This document shows positions 61,347-64,000 of a stretch of DNA of 64,000 bases, piece by piece. Below the pieces are notes generated by a model. It did not search any database. It saw only the letters and a list, made by a program, of their open reading frames with translations, and was not told the origin of the DNA. This stretch comes from an uncultured Clostridia bacterium (lineage in GTDB: Bacteria; Bacillota; Clostridia; UBA1381): contig CAKSGG010000006.1 of the NCBI GenBank assembly GCA_934454215.1, positions 1-64,000 on the forward strand, written 5' to 3'. Position numbers and translations under genes: made by a program. How positions within the stretch are numbered: the first letter of the stretch is position 1; every line of letters starts with the position of its first letter.

Positions 61347-61373
61347 GTTTAAGTTCCTTTCCTTATATAAATA

Positions 61374-61438
61374 AAAAATGCTGCCGCACAAAACCAAGCC
61401 CTGTCCCGTTTACAGGGGCGAGCCGCTGCGGCAGCAGT
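61374..61438 (-). terminator. Terminator of nrdR
   Basis: On the minus strand TGCTGCCGCA (61436-61427) pairs perfectly with TGCGGCAGCA (61388-61379), followed by TTTTTTATTT. The loop contains its own stem (GCCCCTGT/ACAGGGC). The outer stem core resembles those at 33700 and 48145. Confidence 0.88.
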
Positions 61439-61439
61439 G

Positions 61440-61895
61440 TTATTTTTTATCTATAAGCTCTCTCAGCTCGTCCATAAATGTATGTATATCATTAAAGCTC
61501 TTATAAACCGAAGCGAAACGGACATAAGCAACCTCGTCAAGATTTTTCAGCTTTTCCATTACCTTTTCGCCTATTTTGGTGCTGTCTATTTCACGCTCCA
61601 TTGACTGGTACAGCTCGCCCTCAATGTCATCGGCAATCTGCTCCATTTGGGAAAGCGAAACAGGACGCTTTTCGCAGGCGGTTATGATTCCTTTCAAAAC
61701 CTTGTTACGGTCATACTGCTGTCTTGACTGGTCTTTTTTCACAACTACGAGTGAAATTGCTTCAAGCTTTTCATAGGTGGTAAAGCGTTTCTGACATTTA
61801 AGACATTCTCTGCGCCGTCTTATAACGTTGTTTTCTTCGGTCGGTCTTGAATCAATAACCTTGCTTTCAATAAATCCGCAATACGGGCATCTCAT
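61440..61895 (-). CDS. nrdR: Transcriptional repressor NrdR
   Basis: About 151 residues. GGAG before the ATG at 61895 favours this start. Zinc ribbon with CPYC (MRCPYCGF) and CLKC, then an ATP-cone domain (VVKKDQSRQQYDRNKVLKGI). NrdR senses ATP/dATP and represses ribonucleotide reductase genes. The family length is about 150. The 5' leader has a small GCCGC/GCGGC hairpin next to the ribosome site. Confidence 0.95.
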   Translation of the reverse strand: MRCPYCGFIESKVIDSRPTEENNVIRRRRECLKCQKRFTTYEKLEAISLVVVKKDQSRQQYDRNKVLKGIITACEKRPVSLSQMEQIADDIEGELYQSMEREIDSTKIGEKVMEKLKNLDEVAYVRFASVYKSFNDIHTFMDELRELIDKK

Positions 61896-61951
61896 AATAA
61901 TCTCCATTCCGCCGCAGTAAGCGGCACCTGAAATTTTATTGCTACTATTAT

Positions 61952-61980
61952 ATAATACTATATTTTCGTGTTTTTTTCAA
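61952..61980 (-). promoter_or_regulatory. Probable promoter of nrdR
   Basis: On the minus strand TTGAAA, a 17-bp spacer and TATTAT, about 60 bp before the start. Confidence 0.65.
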
Positions 61981-62066
61981 GTAAAAATTCCGAAAATTTT
62001 ATTAATTTTGCAATTTCGGGTAATTTAACCAATCATGAAATGCGTGCGTTTTGCAAAATGACATAA

Positions 62067-62786
62067 TTACATTTTTTTGCGGCAGCCGTCAACGAGATAA
62101 TTCTGACCCGAAACGTATGACGCTTCGTCCGAGGCAAGGAACAAAACTACGTTTGCACATTCCTCGGGAGTTCCCGCTCTGCCCGTGAACGAATGCTCGG
62201 GCATATCCGCATCGCTTACGGCTATACTTCCGGGCGATACTGCATTTACCGTAACGCCGTACATTGCAGTCTCCTTTGCAAGAGATTTTGTGAACGCTAT
62301 GACTGCGCCCTTTGTCATGGCATAGTCCGTCATTGACGATATTCCGTATACTCCCGCAACCGAGGCGATGTTTATAATTCTTCCGTATCCGTTTGAAACC
62401 ATGTGAGCAAGCAGTGCTCTTGTGGGGTACATTGTGCCTAAGATATTTATATTGATTTTCTTTTTCCAGTCTGCGGAATTTGAATCCTTAAAATCAATAT
62501 GCGTGTCGTATATACCTGCATTGTTTATCAGAATATCTATTTTTCCGAATCTGCTTACAGCGTTCTGCACCGCCGTATTTACCGCCTTTTCATCGGAAAC
62601 ATCAAGCGTTTCATATTCGACGTCGGCGCCGAGAGCGTGAGCCTCCTCCACCGCTGCCTTTAAAGCAATGCCGTTAATGTCGCATAAAAACAGTGACGCA
62701 CCGTTTTTGGCGAGCCCAAGTGCGATTGCCTTTCCTATTCCGTGTGCCACACCCGTGACAAATGCTGTTTTACCTGTAAAGTTCAT
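62067..62786 (-). CDS. Short-chain dehydrogenase/reductase
   Basis: 239 residues. The Rossmann motif is TGVAHGIGKA and the structural NNAG motif is LINNAG. The catalytic set is Ser in IASVAGVYG and Tyr-Lys in YAMTKG. It uses NAD(P) to oxidise or reduce a hydroxyl/keto group; the family is of the FabG/3-oxoacyl reductase or sugar-alcohol dehydrogenase type, and the substrate cannot be read. GGGAGGAA precedes the ATG. It is divergent from an AraC regulator that may control it. Confidence 0.9.
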   Translation of the reverse strand: MNFTGKTAFVTGVAHGIGKAIALGLAKNGASLFLCDINGIALKAAVEEAHALGADVEYETLDVSDEKAVNTAVQNAVSRFGKIDILINNAGIYDTHIDFKDSNSADWKKKININILGTMYPTRALLAHMVSNGYGRIINIASVAGVYGISSMTDYAMTKGAVIAFTKSLAKETAMYGVTVNAVSPGSIAVSDADMPEHSFTGRAGTPEECANVVLFLASDEASYVSGQNYLVDGCRKKM

Positions 62787-62813
62787 ATAAATTCCTCCCG
62801 TTTTTTTTCTATC

Positions 62814-62842
62814 ATTATATCAATTCCCGCTGTTGATGGCAA
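62814..62842 (-). promoter_or_regulatory. Sigma-A promoter of the SDR gene
   Basis: On the minus strand TTGCCA, a 17-bp spacer and TATAAT, about 25 bp before the start. Confidence 0.72.
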
Positions 62843-62885
62843 TGGCTGATAATATAATTTTTTTAACAAAAACTATACAAAAATG

Positions 62886-62915
62886 TTGACATAGGACTGC
62901 GCATTATGATAAAAT
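62886..62915 (+). promoter_or_regulatory. Sigma-A promoter of the second AraC regulator
   Basis: TTGACA, an 18-bp spacer and TAAAAT, about 20 bp before the ATG at 62935. Confidence 0.8.
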
Positions 62916-62934
62916 AAATTCGGGTGAGCATATT

Positions 62935-63669
62935 ATGAATGAAAACTATATAATTACGGGATTTTTCTCAGCTCTGTGCGTGCATGATGAGGGCGGTAAA
63001 ACGATATTTATAAAAAACCGCCGCAGTGCAAGCTTTATATATCCGCTTTCGGGAGAAATAGAATTTACGGACGGACACGGCTCTGTTATTGCCGATGAAA
63101 ATTCACCCGTATATATCCCGTGCGGAGCAAGCTATAAAAACCGCTGTATGCGTGACGCAGACAGCATACTTTTTAACATTTACGATACAAACGGATATGA
63201 GAATATAACCTCAATTCCCCAAACGGCGCACGGCGATATTCTGAGCTGCTTTGAGGCAGTAAGCTCATGCGGAGGTGCGGACGGCTTTTATGTATTGTCG
63301 CAGATATATAAATTGCTTCATGCCGAATTTGAAACGGAAAATAAAAATATAAACCCCGCACTTTACGGGGCGATTCAGTATATAAACAGAAATTACGGAA
63401 AAGCGGGGCTGTCGCTTTCCGATATTTCCTCCGCCGTTCATATAAGCACCGTTTATTTAAATAAGCTGTTTACCGCAGGCATGAATACAACGCCGTTTAA
63501 ATATCTTACGAAAATCAGAATGGAAAAGGCGGCGGCGTATCTGTGCGAGGCACGGAGCATAAGCGAGATTGCCGAAAATGTCGGCTACGGCGATATTTAC
63601 CGTTTCAGCAGGGCATTTAAAAAACATTACGGCGTTTCTCCGAAAAAATTTCTTATAAAGGGCGAATAA
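62935..63669 (+). CDS. AraC-family transcriptional regulator
   Basis: 244 residues. The N-terminal half is a cupin-like sensor domain (IYPLSGEIEFTDG, YIPCGASYKNRC). The C-terminal part has two helix-turn-helix motifs (LSLSDISSAVHISTVYLNKLFTAG, then IAENVGYGDIYRFSRAFKKHYGVSPKKF). GGGTGAG lies before the ATG. Its promoter is divergent from that of the SDR, which is the likeliest target. It shares only family features with the regulator at 9983. Confidence 0.9.
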   Translation: MNENYIITGFFSALCVHDEGGKTIFIKNRRSASFIYPLSGEIEFTDGHGSVIADENSPVYIPCGASYKNRCMRDADSILFNIYDTNGYENITSIPQTAHGDILSCFEAVSSCGGADGFYVLSQIYKLLHAEFETENKNINPALYGAIQYINRNYGKAGLSLSDISSAVHISTVYLNKLFTAGMNTTPFKYLTKIRMEKAAAYLCEARSISEIAENVGYGDIYRFSRAFKKHYGVSPKKFLIKGE

Positions 63670-63745
63670 GCCTCACGCTTTGCGGAGAACGGCATAGTAT
63701 ATATCAGGAGCTCCGAAAATTAAAATTTATTAAGGAGGAATTATT

Positions 63746-64000
63746 ATGCCGACAAATTTGCCTAATATTGCGCAAATATATTACAGCTATAACGGGAACA
63801 TGGAAAGCGCCCTTTCAAACCGTACAAATACAACTCTTGTTGACGAATATACCGTTTCACTGACAAAAACACCTTTGCTTGAAAATGTTCGTGCCGGCAA
63901 CAATGCCGCATACGTTCTGACCATGAAAAACACAGGCTCGGGTGCGTTATACAATCCGACAATTACCGATAATTTAGGAAAAACACAGACGACATCGCCT
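63746..64000 (+). CDS. DUF11-like repeat protein, 5' part
   Basis: The first 85 codons of a gene that continues past the window, with AAGGAGGAA before the ATG. It begins MPTNLPNIAQIYYSYNG and leads into a beta-rich DUF11-type segment (VRAGNNAAYVLTMKNTGSGALYNP). DUF11 repeats are found in surface or structural proteins of Clostridia. No signal peptide is visible at the start. Function unknown. Confidence 0.75.
   Translation, partial: MPTNLPNIAQIYYSYNGNMESALSNRTNTTLVDEYTVSLTKTPLLENVRAGNNAAYVLTMKNTGSGALYNPTITDNLGKTQTTSP

Noticed and set aside
1..64000. Phage, transposase or defence island
   Set aside because: No integrase, transposase, toxin-antitoxin or nuclease-type gene was found on either strand.

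Overview
The window looks like the chromosome of an anaerobic, Gram-positive Clostridia-type bacterium (Bacillota). Evidence seen here: a WalR/WalK two-component system with a YycI-like partner, an mltG-trmR-trhP block as in Bacillus/Clostridia, ECF-type vitamin transport, pyruvate phosphate dikinase, a type III glutamine synthetase, S-layer-homology and Big_2 surface proteins, and many sigma-A promoters with strong AGGAG-type ribosome binding sites. The gene content (beta-helix carbohydrate-active proteins, an LplABC/YtcQP-type importer, L-rhamnose isomerase) suggests a gut-type plant-polysaccharide (pectin or rhamnogalacturonan) degrader. The species cannot be named from sequence alone.

Layout. 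1-381: a tandem/dispersed repeat, then tRNA-Gly(CCC). 0.4-5.2 kb (minus): a four-gene, overlapping ECF transporter operon (transcobalamin-like DUF4430 protein, EcfT, a fused ATPase-ATPase-S component, and a further EcfA whose 3' end runs into the tRNA). 5.4-31.7 kb (plus): a large polysaccharide locus with five very large secreted proteins (two with beta-helix catalytic-type regions, one with SLH domains, two built mainly of Ig-like modules), an AraC regulator, an unsecreted beta-helix protein, a solute-binding protein with two permeases but no ATPase, and a pair of metallophosphoesterase paralogues of which the second has lost most metal ligands. 31.7-38.2 kb (plus): aconitase, GNAT, DUF2798, tRNA-Met (minus), then mltG-trmR-trhP. 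38.1-42.9 kb (minus): walR-walK-yycI followed by a CmpB-family membrane protein and an orphan EcfA. 43.1-48.1 kb: ppdK (minus) and glnN (plus), diverging. 48.2 kb: a second copy of the 1-330 repeat. 48.3-51.6 kb: DUF1275, a small membrane protein, a LysR regulator on overlapping divergent promoters, and rhaA. 51.7-62.0 kb (minus): metG, AI-2E family transporter, apgM, PBP1A with a 42-bp tandem repeat in its tail, a CDP-alcohol phosphatidyltransferase gene broken by one stop codon, nitroreductase, mnmE, nrdR. 62.0-64.0 kb: an SDR, a divergent AraC regulator, and the start of a DUF11-like gene.

How it fits together (inference): the secreted beta-helix proteins would attack a complex plant glycan outside the cell. 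The SBP/permease set would import the oligosaccharides, powered by an ATPase encoded elsewhere. The cytoplasmic beta-helix protein, translationally coupled to the SBP, would act on the imported product, and rhaA would channel released rhamnose.

No phage, transposase, CRISPR array or defence system is visible. The most unusual items are the pseudo-metallophosphoesterase, the three-ATPase-domain ECF operon, the nonsense-mutated phosphatidyltransferase, the ecfA/tRNA overlap and the dispersed hairpin-forming repeat.
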